Source: Zantedeschia hybrid cultivar
Lineage: Eukaryota; Streptophyta; Magnoliopsida; Alismatales; Araceae
NCBI GenBank assembly: GCA_030544215.1
Contig: JARZZO010000011.1
Coordinates: 47,179,587-47,243,586 of the forward strand
Reading direction: 5' to 3'
Length of the DNA: 64,000 nt
Shown: positions 44,338-56,044 of the stretch, piece after piece
How positions within the stretch are numbered: the first letter of the stretch is position 1
How the letters are laid out: each line of letters opens with the position of its first letter
Program-made: the position numbers and the translations under genes
The notes under the pieces: generated by a model
The model's input: the letters and a program-made list of their open reading frames with translations, nothing else
Told to the model about the DNA's origin: nothing
The model's database searches: none

Positions 44338-45980
44338 TGTTCACTCAATCTTGATTAACTGCACTTGAAAGAAAATGATGAACAATTACTTAGGAGTCTG
44401 GGTTGATCCACAGAGATATTTTAAATGATTTAGATGTAATCCAAAGCTTTTAGAAGAAAATAGATGACAAATTTAATTTTTGTTGAATTTTAGACTTAAC
44501 TAACAAATCCATTTAGTGCAATTTGAAAATCTGGACGAACAGAAAAGTAGCCTACAAATCTAACCGTGAGAACTCTTCCTACAGAACTCCGAATTAGAGG
44601 AAACCAATTGGAGAACTTAGGGGGATAAGCTAGCTACAAAACAAGACTAGTTTGACTCAATTTAGAAAACGTTTGATGTATAAAATTCTGTACACAATAG
44701 ACACTGCACAAAATTGGATCTGCAGAACTAGATTAACTTAAACTAATTATTGCACTAATCAAACTGCAACGAAATTGAACAAAACCACTTCTGAATGAAA
44801 GTATACTTGAAGAAGAAGAGATTAGAAGAAAGATATAACCTTTTACATAAAGATTTAACTATTAAACAACTAATGCAAAGTACCGTACTTCTGGTTACAA
44901 AAATAGAACTGCAATAATAAAAGAAAAAACTAAATAAATCTAATTGTAAGAGGCACGAGAAGTGAAGCCACTGAATTTCCACGGTCCCAAGCAGGTGGAG
45001 AATGTCCAACAATGACGACGTCTATAGCTACTTCGTGGAGGAGGCGTGGCGGCACTAGAATCACTAGTTGGTGCAGTAGATTGCAAAAGAAGAGATAGAG
45101 AAAGGAGAGAGCATGAGGGAGATGAGAGAATGAGAGAGAGAAGGGGGGGTTACTGTAGCACGGTACTATAGCTATAGTACCCATGCTACAGTATGAGAGA
45201 AGGGAGAGAGAATATTAGAGGATTATAGAAAGGAGGGGAGAAGGAAGAAGGAGGAAAGAAGAGGAATGATATTTTAAGTAGGGAGAGAAGATTCTTTAAA
45301 AGAGGAAAGAGAAAGAAAAAAAGAAAGAAAGGGTGGTGGGCTGCCCCTTGTGAAGAGAAAATTAGGGTACTCTTTTTTTAGACTATTCAATGTTTTTTTT
45401 GCCCTTGCTTTTCTCTTTTTGCAAAAATAGACTGTTCTTGGTGAGATTTGATCTCTAAATCCTCTCCCTACATATCAAAGCCTTTAACCAAATGTGCCAC
45501 TTGTTCTTTATGTCCTATTCACATAAAATAAATTCAAATTAAATTTCTATGGTGAACAAAATAACATAAAATAAAATTATTAAATATTCTAGTTTTACCA
45601 AAAACCCACAAATGCACTACACTTAGTTTTTCACATGAAATGATGATGTTTTTAATTCGGAATTCAATAAAATTGGTATCGTTAGAAGGAACACAAAATT
45701 ATCTATCATTCCATACCATTTTGCACATAAAACCATGAGTGTAATGCATTTCTTTGTCTTTTTAATGCTAAAAAATACATACTTATCACAATGAACTCTA
45801 AAAAGTCACGCTTTATTTAAAGGTTATCTTCACAAATAATTAACTAATAGCCAATTAGTTAAGTTAAATTTTTAATTTTTCCACTACACTTAGGGTCCCG
45901 ACAAGTGATTGTGCATAATAATTGGCATGCTTAGAGCTCATTTCCACCCTTTCTAGTATATCATCGCCTTTGCTGACCCT
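44338..45980 (-). mobile_element. Direct repeat L (LTR-like) of an Athila-like derivative
   Basis: Matches 50500-52090 in the same orientation; strongest at 45640-45960 against 51690-52080 (for instance AAATTATCTATCATTCCAT, and CACTACACTT... GTGATTGTGCAT). Both contain ATCCACAG..GA near their left ends and a GA-rich patch followed by a hairpin. LTRs of one element are the simplest reading. Boundaries are approximate; TG..CA ends cannot be confirmed. No gene inside. Confidence 0.55.
45151..45193. other. 43-bp near-perfect palindrome
   Basis: The core GTACTATAGCTATAGTAC is an 18-bp perfect palindrome; the outer arms TACTGTAGCACG and CATGCTACAGTA extend the pairing with one mismatch and one extra base. 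The counterpart at 51245-51272 in the other repeat keeps the arms TGCTACAGTACCC and GGGTACTATAGCA. Confidence 0.9.
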
Positions 45981-46903
45981 TGGGGTAAAACTACCTCGAG
46001 GAGAGAAGAGAAAAAGAAGTCTCCTGATAAGTTGGCAAGTATCGTTTTTCAGCTCTCGTCCTAACTCAACACTTTCAGAACTTGGTCTTAGTTTGATATG
46101 AGGGACTTTTTAAATTAGCGCGGCTTTTTATTTACTTGTGCTCTTTGCCTTTGAGAGTGCACACTTTTTGCCGCTCTCTTTGATTTGCTTGAGGGGAGGT
46201 GCGTGCGTACTTTTTGCCATCTGCCTTCCTTTAGCTCTTTTGAAGTTTTATTGCTATTTGTCATTCGATTTACATGCTTATAACCATCCCTTTTGGTTGA
46301 CCGCCTCCTTGGGGTGTTGAGTGGGTTGGTCTCCTATTACTAATCCCAACACTCTTTTCGTTCGACCTAAAAATAAAAGATAGAATAGGCAGTCTACCCT
46401 TTTGGTCAACTCCATCAATTCTACACTTTCAACATCTTCTACTCATTTTAACTTGCCGTGTGTGTATGAAAATCATTCATGTCGTGATTTCTTGTGAAGT
46501 GGGATATTTTGAACTTTGAAGGCTTTTATCTAATTGGCTAACACAAAATTGATTTGTTTAAGATTCACTTAATGAAGCATGGTTCCATGCAACTTATGCG
46601 AGATGTAAAAAAGAAGTTTTTGTTTGAAAAAAATTGACCATTTTTTTAGTGAAAAATATTAACTTTTTTCAAAATTTTTTTACAAAAATGCATAATGATT
46701 ACTGCCTCCAACTTAAATGACATTGTCCTCAATGGCATAATAAATATAAAAGAATTACAACCAAAAGGAGTCAGGAAAGGAGAGATACAACCTAGGGCAT
46801 CAAGATATTTTCATCCATTTTACGCCCATGCTAAATACCACAAAAATTATTAAACCTATAAAGAAAAATAAAAATGACTTATTAAATTAACCTAACAATA
46901 TTA
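45981..46903 (-). other. Non-coding part of the Athila-like derivative
   Basis: AT-rich with short T and A runs. The frame at 46138-46320 is hydrophobic but has no homologue that I recognise. Nothing else seen. Confidence 0.4.
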
Positions 46904-46940
46904 GGTTGCCTCCCAATAAGCGCTAAATTTAACGTCTTCA
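46904..46940 (-). other. Athila-type post-pol motif
   Basis: The minus strand reads AATTTAGCGCTTATTGGGAG followed by GCAACC. AGCGCTT.TTGGGAGGCAACC is a phrase I associate with the region after pol in Athila-type gypsy elements. Here it lies within 200 bp of a protease remnant, so RT and integrase are absent between them. Confidence 0.5.
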
Positions 46941-47070
46941 GCCATACGCAATGTGCATACTATCCAATGCTTATTGGCACAAATTTCAGTGCATACATTT
47001 TGAACATTGTTGGTTGGAGTGGGCCAAATACTACATGCAGCTGATGAGTCAGAGTGTTATCATTACGGCT

Positions 47071-47556
47071 CTAAAGAAATGAGTTTTTCAACATGGTAAT
47101 TGAGAGATTGGTTCTACTTGACTCATAGGCCATGTCAATAATATACCCCGCTTCCTTTTCCTGAATGGATTGAAGGGTTTGAACTCCAAGAAAAATATTA
47201 GAAGTTCCTAGAATGATGGGGCATTGATTCAATGTATGGGATGATATAATGTTGAAGATGAGGAAATCAACAAATATGTGGCTCCTATCCACCTGAATGA
47301 GAGTGTCTTAGATCATGCCACGTGGCTACTTAATAAAATGATCAATTGACTGCAAAGAAACCGACGTGGGCTTTAATTCATGGATTCCAAATTTCTCAAA
47401 GATAGAGAGTACGAACATGTTCAGTTTGTCCCCATGTTTCAATAAAATCCAGTAAAGATTGATGTTATCGATATTGCAAGAATTGAGTTGGGCAACACAT
47501 TGAGTTTCTTTGAGAAAAGGGTTGTTGATGTGGACTTGGCCCAATAATTCCATCAT
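47071..47556 (-). pseudogene. Athila-like protease remnant
   Basis: Frames 47326-47556 and 47071-47292, read on, give KPTSVSLQSIDHFIK, then VDRSHIFVDFLIFNI and QCPIILGTSNIFLGVQTL. This fits the gypsy aspartic protease (SLQLADRS..., FPADFVVLDM, PIILGRPFLAT) used by Athila/Tat elements to cut Gag-Pol. The active-site DSG/DTG is not visible and RPFLAT has become TSNIFLG. A stop lies between the two frames. It follows gag remnants in the proper order. Confidence 0.6.
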
Positions 47557-48572
47557 CTAATTTATTCGGTCCAGCTTATGATGGTTAGTGGGCTTCGATT
47601 CTTTGTCACTCTAGAAACAAATTATGGGTAGGTGAATATTCGAATTCTCACTAGACTCTTTATCGTTCCCGTCATCTCCCCCTAACTTACCCTTAATAGG
47701 CTTTGCCTAATGATTAGCCAAGTCTATGGCTTCAGTTTTCTCTTGATGCAATTCCTCAAGATTATTCACTTTATGATCCATTGGAAAGAAGAAATATTCA
47801 AAATCCAGACCAACATGTGTATTTAATTCCTCTGTGGGAAATACAAAGTGTTCAAAGTCCTAGTGAATATCCAATAGATCATTTATTTTCTCTTCCTCGT
47901 CTTCATCATTTAAGCTCTCCTCCAGAGTGACAGGTGTGGTTATTAATACATCTTGTTGGTCAGTCTCAGGGTTCTCGATATTTATGGTTTGATTAGTGCT
48001 AGCATTTTATATTTTCTCTTGATGTGACTCCTTAAGACTCTCTTTATTTTCAAGATCAAGCACGATGTGACCATTTTTGGGTTGAGAGAAATCAAGTTGA
48101 ATTCGTGAATTGAATTGTTGATCAAAATTAGATGATAAAGATTTCAAATTGTCAATGTGCTTGCTAGGCACTTGTGTTGAATCTATTCTTAGAGTAGCTT
48201 TACTCAAACTGTCTACCATGGCTTACATTAGGTCAATAGATTGTTGTTGGACCAGGACTATTTGCTCCGACAACTTAAATTCTTCATCCTCATGTTGACT
48301 TAACTACTGTGGAGGTAGGTAATTAGGCTGATCTTTAGGATGTGGAGACCAAGGAGAGGGCGTGTAAGTGGGTATTGAATACTCAGATTGTCCTTTAAAA
48401 TGGGCCTGGTCATAACAATTGTGCTGGATTTGGGCCCAATCTTGGAAGTTTTGGACATAAGGATTTTGAATATGGTCCTGGTGGGGTTCCCAAGATGAAC
48501 AAGAGTGGTTTTCCCATCCTAGGTCAAAGAAATTAGAGAATGGATCATTTAGCCCACTCAATTCTATCATTC
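47557..48572 (-). pseudogene. Athila-like gag C-terminal remnant
   Basis: Near 48300-48570 the minus strand reads ELSGLNDPFSNFFDLGWENH, then CSSW, similar to NDPYSNTYNPGWRNHPNFSW in Athila-type Gag. Frame 48007-48219 (MVDSLSKATLRIDSTQVPSK...) could be the following linker. The intervening parts have many stops. The N-terminal Gag domain is missing, because a copia fragment begins at about 48573. Confidence 0.55.
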
Positions 48573-50493
48573 TCCTACTTGGACTAAAGCCAATCACCCA
48601 TATGTTCAAGTCCCATAGACTTAAGGTGATGTTGTAAATCATTTTGTGACAATGGATTAGGCAGGAGATCTGCTACATTATCAATGGATGAGACTTTCTC
48701 AACCACTATATCTTCTTAGGCGATAATCTTACGGATCAGGTGAAAACGTCTTAAAATATGCTTTGACTTCTGATGTGACCTTGGCTCCTTTGCTTGAGCA
48801 ATTGCCCCATTGTTGTTACACAATAATGGGACATGATTTGAAATGCTTGGGACTACTCCAAGAGCAGTAGCCGCTTCAGTTGCAGCAACGTATTATGTTT
48901 CGGTTGTCGAATCTGCAGTTGTTTCTTGTTTGGAACTTTTCCAACTCATTGAACCTCCATTTAGCATGAACACAAATCCGAACATGGATTTGCTATAATC
49001 CATATATGACTGGAAGTTAGAGTCAGTATATCCTCGAAGTTCCAAGTCATCTTCTCCATAGACGAGAAATAGATCCTTAGTCCTTTTCAAGTATCTAAGG
49101 ATACATTTCATAACCTTCTAGTGTGTCTCACCTAGATCAGCCTAATATCTACTAGCGGCACTTAGTGGATGTGCCACATCAGGCCTTGTACATGGCATTG
49201 CATACATGATAGATCATATTGCAGAAGCATAAGGAACTCTATTCATGTATGCCTTCTCTTCACGTGTCTTAGGAGACATTCCTTTGGAGAGATAAATTCT
49301 ATGTCTCATTGGAATGAGACCTCTCTTTTAATTTTTCATGCCAAACTTTTGACTATGGTGTCTATGTACATGGATTGGGACAATCTAAGCATCCTTTTAG
49401 ATCTATCTCTAAAAATTCTTATTCCCATAATATAGGATGCCTCTCCCAAATCCTTTATAGAGAAGTTTTTGGATAACTAAATCTTTACAGATGACAACAT
49501 TCCTACATCATTCCCAATGAGTAGAATGTTATCAACATAAAGCACTAAAAAGGTAACCGCACTTCCACTGGTCTTTTTATGTACATAAGGTTCATCTTCA
49601 TTCTTAATGAAGTCATAAGATTTTACTGTTTCATCAAATCTTAAGTTCCAAGTTCGGGAGGCCTGTTTTAATTTATAAATAGATCTTTACAGTCTGCATA
49701 CTTTACTTGGATGCTCTTTGGAAGTGAATCCTTCAGGTTGTATCATATACACCTCTTCCTAAAGGTTGCCGTTAAGGAACACTGTTTTCACATCCATTTG
49801 TCATATTTCATAATCATAGAATGTAAGAATGGCAAGAAGTATTCTGATGGACATAATCATGACAACTGGGGAAAGAGTTTCGTAATAGTCAATTCCTTGT
49901 CTCTGACGATACCCTTTCGCTACCAGTTTTGCCTTGTAAGTGTCAATCTGTCCATCTGCTTCGATCTTTCTTTTAAAGATCCATTTACTGCCAATAGGTA
50001 CTATACCTTCTGACAGATTAACCAAGTTCTAAATTTGGTTAGCATACATGGACTGAATTTTCAAATTCATTATCTCTTGCCATTTATCTGATTCTTAATT
50101 ATTTATGGCCTCTTGGTAGGTTTGAAGACCATTATCCTCATTTAAGTGCACTATTGGTTTGCCGTCATCGATATGTCCAATATATCTTTCAAGCTACTTA
50201 GGCACTCTACAAGATCTGTGAATTTCTTGTGTATTGTTCTGAATAGATTCTTGAGTCAATGGCTCATCATATGAGCCAGCATTGATTTGTGAGTCTGAAA
50301 TTTCTTCCAGTTCTATCTTGCTCCCATGTCTTTCTTTAAAAGATATTCTTTCTCTAAGAAGACAACTCTTTTTGCCCTTTGATCACTTGGCTTATAGAAA
50401 TAATATCCAAAAATCTCTTTTGGATATCTCACAAACTCGCATTTTTCTATCTTGGAATCCAGTTTATAGGATCATGTTTCTTGACATGAGCAG
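48573..50493 (-). mobile_element. Copia fragment without LTRs
   Basis: Runs from the polypurine end (CTCCTACTTGGACTAAAGCC, matching CTCCCACTTGGACTCAAGCC at 57635) through RNase H and RT to the integrase end. RNase H (48893-49111): ILRYLKRTKDLFLVYGEDDL, TDSNFQSYMDYSKS, SSKQETTADSTTET. RT: 49801-50025 with GSKWIFKRKIEADG and YRQRQGIDYYETLSP; the YVDD region near 49500-49560 is broken by stops. Integrase end near 50290-50490. Neither LTR adjoins; the left border falls within a few bases of the 3' LTR junction. It lies within the Athila-like derivative. Confidence 0.82.
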
Positions 50494-50496
50494 GAT

Positions 50497-52092
50497 GATA
50501 GCATGAGATTGTGTCATTAAAAATCAAAGCTAACAATCTAAATTAATTGGCTCATTCAAATTGAATTTTTAACAATAGCAATGGTGAGTCAGAGTCGAAT
50601 CCACAGGGAAATAGATTTTTAAGTTGAAAACCTTAGATTTTTTTAGAGAAAAAATAGAGAAGAAAGAAGAGGAAGCATGAAGGTTTGATCGATAACAATA
50701 GAAATTAACTGGACTTACTATGAACTCACAAAAGGAGCACCTCTAAACAAACATAATCAGATCATCTATTGAACTAAGACTACCTCTAAAATACTAATTA
50801 AAAGTATAATATAAAGTTTAAGTAGTATCAACAGAAGAAAACATAAAAGTTGTAGAACAAAAAGAGGGAGAAAAGATAACTTTTTTCAAAAGAGCTACTG
50901 TCATTCGTTAACATAACTAAATGAAATTTTACAGAGACATTGAAAATAAAAGAATAACATGACTTTTATAAGTAAACTTTTATAGAAAATATTCTAAATA
51001 CAGTGTAACATGGAGAACTCAAAAATTAGAGAGAGAGGCGATGGAGAGAGAAAATTGGTGCTTACAGCCGTCGTAGTCTTTTGCGCGGATCTTTGGCCAC
51101 CTTAGACTCCTTCCAGTAGTTAGTTGCAGTCCCTTGAGTCCCCCTCTTGCCCTTGACAGCCGCTGGTTTGAGAGATATGTAGAGAGAGAGAGAGAGAGCG
51201 AGTGAGAGAGAGAGAGAACAAAGCGAGAGAGAGAGAGAGAGAGGTGCTACAGTACCCACGGGTACTATAGCAGAGAGGGAGACAAAAGTGAGAGAAGGCA
51301 GGAGGGAGAAGAAAAAGTAGGAGAGAGAGAGAAGGAAGGAAGGAGAGATATTTTAAAAAGGGAGAGATAATTTTAAAATAAAGAAAGGAAGAAAGTAGAT
51401 GGCGGCTGGCTCCTCTTGTTCTCTTCTTGGATAAGAATTAGGGCAACCATTTAGGGTAGCAAAAGATCCTTTTACCCCTACTTTAGTATTTTTGTCAAAA
51501 TAAAGCCGATTTTGTTGAGATTCGAACTCTCGTCCTTCCCACAAACGACAAGAAACTTAGCCAATAGCACTGCATCTTCTTCATGTCATGTTCACATAAA
51601 ATAAATGTAAATTAGGATATTATCATGAATAAAATTACATTTATGCTTAAATAAATTATTTTATCTCGATTTTACTGAGAAAACCGCAATTGTATAAAAT
51701 GATGATGTTTTTAACTCGGAATTTAACGAAATTAGTACCGTTGGGATCGGTACAAAATTATCTATCATTCCATGCTATTTTACACATAAAAATGTGAGTA
51801 TGATGCATGCGATAGCCCTTTTAAGTAATCAAAATTATCAACTTATCACACCTCCCAACTTACTCATTGCTAGTCCCTTAGCAATGCAAATAGAAGACAA
51901 ATTGGGACAACAATGAACTATCATGCTTCATTATAGTTATCTATCACAATCAATTAAATGGTGGCTGATCAATTAGGCTAAAGTTCTCATTTTTCACTAC
52001 ACTTTGGTTCGCGACAGGTGATCGTGTATGTAAGTTGGCATGCTTAGAACTCGTTTATGCCCTTTCCATTATATCCTCGCCTTTACTAACAC
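50497..52092 (-). mobile_element. Direct repeat R (LTR-like) of the Athila-like derivative
   Basis: The partner of 44338-45980. Contains GTCGAATCCACAGGGAAATA near 50590, a long GA-rich tract (51180-51240, 51320-51350), a hairpin with arms TGCTACAGTACCC/GGGTACTATAGCA (51245-51272) and the shared end block near 51990-52085. Tat-B is inserted at its right end. No primer site is visible at its left edge, since the copia fragment abuts. Confidence 0.55.
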
Positions 52093-52097
52093 TTTAG

Positions 52098-53508
52098 ATA
52101 TGTAGACACGCCAATTTCGACATCGTTTTGAGTAAATTTCATATCATATAATAATGCCTCAGAGTGGTCTGATATTTAATCATTGGTTAATTTTTATTAA
52201 TCTTTTTGAATTAACTATCTAAATAGTATCGGGCCAGATAGACATAATTTAAGTTAATTAATTAAATTGATTTTAACTCAAATTTTAATTAAATATGAAG
52301 AAGTCTAAAAGACGTCGACCTGTGTAGATGCCATTTAGAGTTTATTCCTATTTTGATATTTAAATTTGAATTTTAATCAATTGATTAATTAGATAAAAGG
52401 CGTCTTCCAGGCACGACGCAATTTAGGTTTTCTAAGTTGTTTCTATCTCTTTTCCGGATGTTTATCCTTATCTTAATCAGTATAAAATGCATCTTTCATA
52501 GGCGACACGTTTTAGATAATTACAGATAATAATGAACTTTTCCCGGATGTTTATCCTTATCTTAATTAGCTAAAAGACATCTCCCATGGGCAATGCGTTT
52601 TAGATAATTACAGATAATGATGAATTAATCTGTGTTTATCTGTTTGTTAAACTAGATAAACTTCAAATTTCTTCATGTAAATCCATTAATAACTGCGGAT
52701 GTAAAAGTCTATAAATACCCAGCTCCTTGGTCAGTGAAAAGTTAGTGGTGATAATTAGTGTCAGTGATTACAGTGATAGTGACAGTGATAGTAATTATTT
52801 CGGTGAAAAGTGGTGCAAACAATCTTAAAGACGACGTCGAAACGCTGAAGGATCAAGGTGCTGCTGCTTTCAAGAGTCTTCATCCACTCTTCGTCCATCC
52901 AAGATCCTTTCAAGACCAAGGCTTTCCAGGAGCCATCCAACTTAACTTTCAATTAATTTATGCATCATTCTCACATGTTTCATCACATTAGCCTCACATT
53001 TTTCATCGCATCACTCCATACAACACACACACACACTAGCATTATTTTCCAAACCTATTTGTTAAAGGCATTTAAAAGACCACTCAACAAGTGAGTTCAT
53101 TGGTTTAGTTGCATGTTTAAAATTTCTTCTAGAATAGATACTACTTCTGCCTGAGTTCTCATTGTTCTTTACTTCTTTTCATTTTCTTGCAAGGTACAAA
53201 AAGAGAACAAGAGGAGGGAGTCAACAGCAAACAACAAGAAATCTGGATGATCCTCAAAACTCAGTAAGCAGCCAAAGCAAGAACAAAGACAAAAATGGCT
53301 CTCTTTCTTCAGCCGGCTGAAGGAGGGGAACCAAGAACTCAACATCTCCCACATCCAAACAGGTAGGCGATCAAACTTCATCTTTTGGAACTTTTTAGTT
53401 AAAAGTTTCTGGAGATCACATTCACCTAGCTTCTTTTTAATAGGTTTATTTGTCACTTAATCAGCATAATTTTTCATGATAATCACACACCCAATTTGAG
53501 CACTCACA
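52098..53508 (+). mobile_element. Tat-B 5' LTR
   Basis: 1411 bp from TGTAGACACGCC to GAGCACTCACA, six bases before the primer site. Ends and several inner blocks match the Tat-A LTR. Four hairpin units are near 52306, 52397, 52485 and 52572, spaced 87-91 bp. A simple repeat of CAGTGATAGTGA lies near 52760-52795. The frame 52758-52991 is not supported as a gene. Confidence 0.8.
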
Positions 53509-53514
53509 GCTTCT

Positions 53515-53534
53515 TGGCGATCACGGTGGGACTC
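53515..53534 (+). other. Tat-B primer-binding site
   Basis: TGGCGATCACGGTGGGACTC, similar to the TGGCGACTCTGCTGGGGA type that I associate with tRNA-Arg priming in Tat/Ogre elements. It sets plus orientation. Confidence 0.6.
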
Positions 53535-54537
53535 GATCTCGCCATCTTTTAATCATTTGTTCTTGCTTTTATCAATCGGGCACCCACGATGCACCACCTG
53601 TGTCTCTCGACACGTCCTCACCGATCGGGGAGTTTTTAGTTTAGTTGTTATTCTTACGTGTACCACGTGCACACCCCTGCGGCAAGATCTTGCCCTCCCC
53701 GTTGATTAGTTGAAAAGCTGTTTTTGTAATAAAAGATTGTGTGATTGATTGATATTTTAGTTGTTTATCTGATAAAATCATCCTGTTAAAATTTGAAATA
53801 AAAAAAAGATTAGCATGAGCTGATTGTTTATCGCTTTCATCCTGTTTTTGTGAGGAAGAATCGATCTAGAAATTCCTCCTGAAATACTGAATCTGTGACT
53901 TGAAAAGCGTCCAGGAGCAGCGACGCATTTCAAATTGCGTCGCCCTACCCAGACGCCTTTCAGGCCATTTTCCCTGTTGTCTGCTGCCTGAGCTTCTGCG
54001 GAAAAAATAAGGTTCTGTTTGAATAGCGTCGACCAACAGCGACGCGATTCAGGCAGTTTCTTGTTTCTTCTTCAATTCTCAAATTTTTGATCTGTGTGCT
54101 ATTACCCTTTATGTATTAAGCATTAGAGGCCACCCAGGCTACAGATCATACGCACTGAGGCTAACACCCTCCTCTTCTTAGGAACACTCTTCTTGACGTC
54201 TTCACCTCTCTCTGATTGGGTCGGTCCCTCGATCAGACTAGAGTGGTTGGCGTTAAAGACCTCCGTAAGTCCCCAAAATCAAGGTATTCCTCTTTGTTAT
54301 TCGGGCTGGTTGTACCAATTGAAGTCCTGGTTAGATTTTCATAACGTTGTGAGAGAAAGCCATAGAAGATAACGGTGGACATTGAACTGAAACTAGGATC
54401 CTATCTCTTGAGTGAATTTGTGATTTAATTGAATCCAAATAACCCAACAAGGAATCCTAAAAAAACGTCAAACATCCACTTGTTTGCTTAATTTCTGTGC
54501 AACTTGTCTGCCAATCTCTGAAAAAAAATCTAACATC
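53535..54537 (+). other. Tat-B leader with three GCGTC hairpin units
   Basis: Units start near 53903 (AAAAGCGTCCAGGAGCAGCG), 53934 (AATTGCGTCGCCCTACCCAG) and 54021 (AATAGCGTCGACCAACAGCG), each closed by GACGC-N-TTCA-type right arms. So the motif is in the transcribed leader as well as the LTR. The rest of the leader has no long frame. Confidence 0.75.
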
Positions 54538-56040
54538 ATGCTACTTCGATCAGGTAGGGACTTAAGCATGGTTCTAGATGCCATAGTCAACTACGAGGGA
54601 GATGTTAATGCCCCTCGCGACTCTGATTACCATTTTGAAAGCGGGGGAGATGTTGATGCCCCCCGTAATTCTCTCCCTTGTCCAGTTCGGTATGAGGGGA
54701 ATGTCCCAACCCCTCTTCATTGTGCTCACGATCAATATCATGATCTTCCTCCGCATGTGCATGCAGTTCCTAACCCTATTTTCTAGGGAGACATGAATCC
54801 GAATGATCCCTCGTCTTCCGATCCTTCGGATCTTGTAAATGCTTTGGGAGTTCTTACCTCCCGTCTGGATCCTCAGCAATTCGAGGCGATCCAGTCCATT
54901 TTGAATGGGAAGACGCCCATGCAGTCTGCCGAGCCGAACCCTGCGGCTCCCCCTGTCATTCCTCAACAACCTCCTCATCCTCCTTTCTTCATTCATCAGG
55001 CCATGGAAGGCCTCCATGTCTCAACTTCTCGGCCAGCTAGGCCACAACTTTCTTCTTCTAGGCAACCGGTCAGACCGCTAATGCCGACTTACCAAAATGC
55101 CCTCGGGCATGGCGGAAGCTCTGCCGGACATCCACTCTATTGTCCTCCCTGCCCTACGTACTCTAGGCAACAGGACTATCAAGTACCTCCACCTCCCCCT
55201 CCTCCCCAGGTTGATCCGACAATGCAAGCGCTGTTGGCAAAGATGGAGCGCATGGATGAACAATTCAACAACCTCCAGAAGACGATGGGGGTCAAAGCTG
55301 CACCAGAGATTAGCTTACCAAGTCTGCCTGTGTTCCACCTGCCACCCTCTGAAATGCCAGTGTACCGAAAATACAACGGTATTGGTAACCCCTTCACTCA
55401 CTTGAAGGAGTTCATGTACGAGTTGTCCTTTTGGCAAAACGACAAAAGGTCGTTGGCATTTTTGTTCAGGAGATCTTTAAAGGGACCAGCCATCGAATGG
55501 TTCTTTTCTTTAGAACCTGCTGAAGTAGAGGACTACGGTATCGTCTCCCGAAAATTCATTCAACGATACCAGGACAGAGTTGCCCCCTCCCAGTCCATCA
55601 CTGACCTAATAGCAGAGAAGATGAAGCCCGATGAGGAGTTCGTCAGTTTTGCTGACAGATGGAGGGGCTTGGCCGAGAAAGTGAAAGATCACTTGTCTGA
55701 GTCGGAGCAAGTAAAGATGCTCATTTCTAATGCCACGCCTCAGTTCAAACTAGTCCTCTCCCTGAACAATTTGACCAGCATGGCAGAGCTCTATGAAAGA
55801 GCGCGGTACTGTTATAATGCTTTCAAGGATGCTACGTTCTCTAGCGTCTTTGATCCTCACCGACCTAGCAGGTCTCCACTTTGGAAGCTTGCAGTGCCAA
55901 ATTCTCCCAGCATAGGTCCGACTACCGAGGGTACGCTCTCTCATGAGCAGGTTAGCAGTATGAACAATAACTAGCCCCAATTTGTAAGGAGTCAGCAGTC
56001 ATAGTACCAGCGGCCATAGCAGCCAAACCAGCAGGGTTAC
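54538..56040 (+). CDS. Tat-B gag, nearly intact, with in-frame stops
   Basis: Retrotransposon Gag, which assembles the particle around element RNA. An upstream in-frame ATG at 54538 (MLLRSGRDLS) probably starts it, because MLLRSG-like starts are usual in Tat Gag; a TAG at 54784 divides it from the 393-codon frame 54793-55974. That frame has a proline-rich segment (about residues 50-150), MQALLAKMERMDEQFNNLQ, then the Gag core: VYRKYNGIGNPFTHLKEF, FRRSLKGPAIEWFFSLEP, SRKFIQRYQDRVAPSQSI, EEFVSFADRWRGLAEKV and LYERARYCYNAF. Downstream in the same frame three more TAGs interrupt a Q-rich tail. Copia-2 interrupts it at 56045, so pol is not seen. The best-preserved frame in the window. Confidence 0.85.
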
Positions 56041-56044
56041 AGGC

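Noticed and set aside
45080..51360. GA-rich microsatellites near 45080-45290 and 51180-51350
   Set aside because: Ordinary simple repeats shared by the two direct repeats. Only the palindromes beside them seemed worth reporting.
44333..52092. AACAC on both sides of the 44338-52087 block as a target duplication
   Set aside because: The pentamer occurs at 44333-44337 and 52088-52092, but the block would then end in ..TTTACT, not CA, and no Tat-A pol sequence resumes afterwards. Probably chance.
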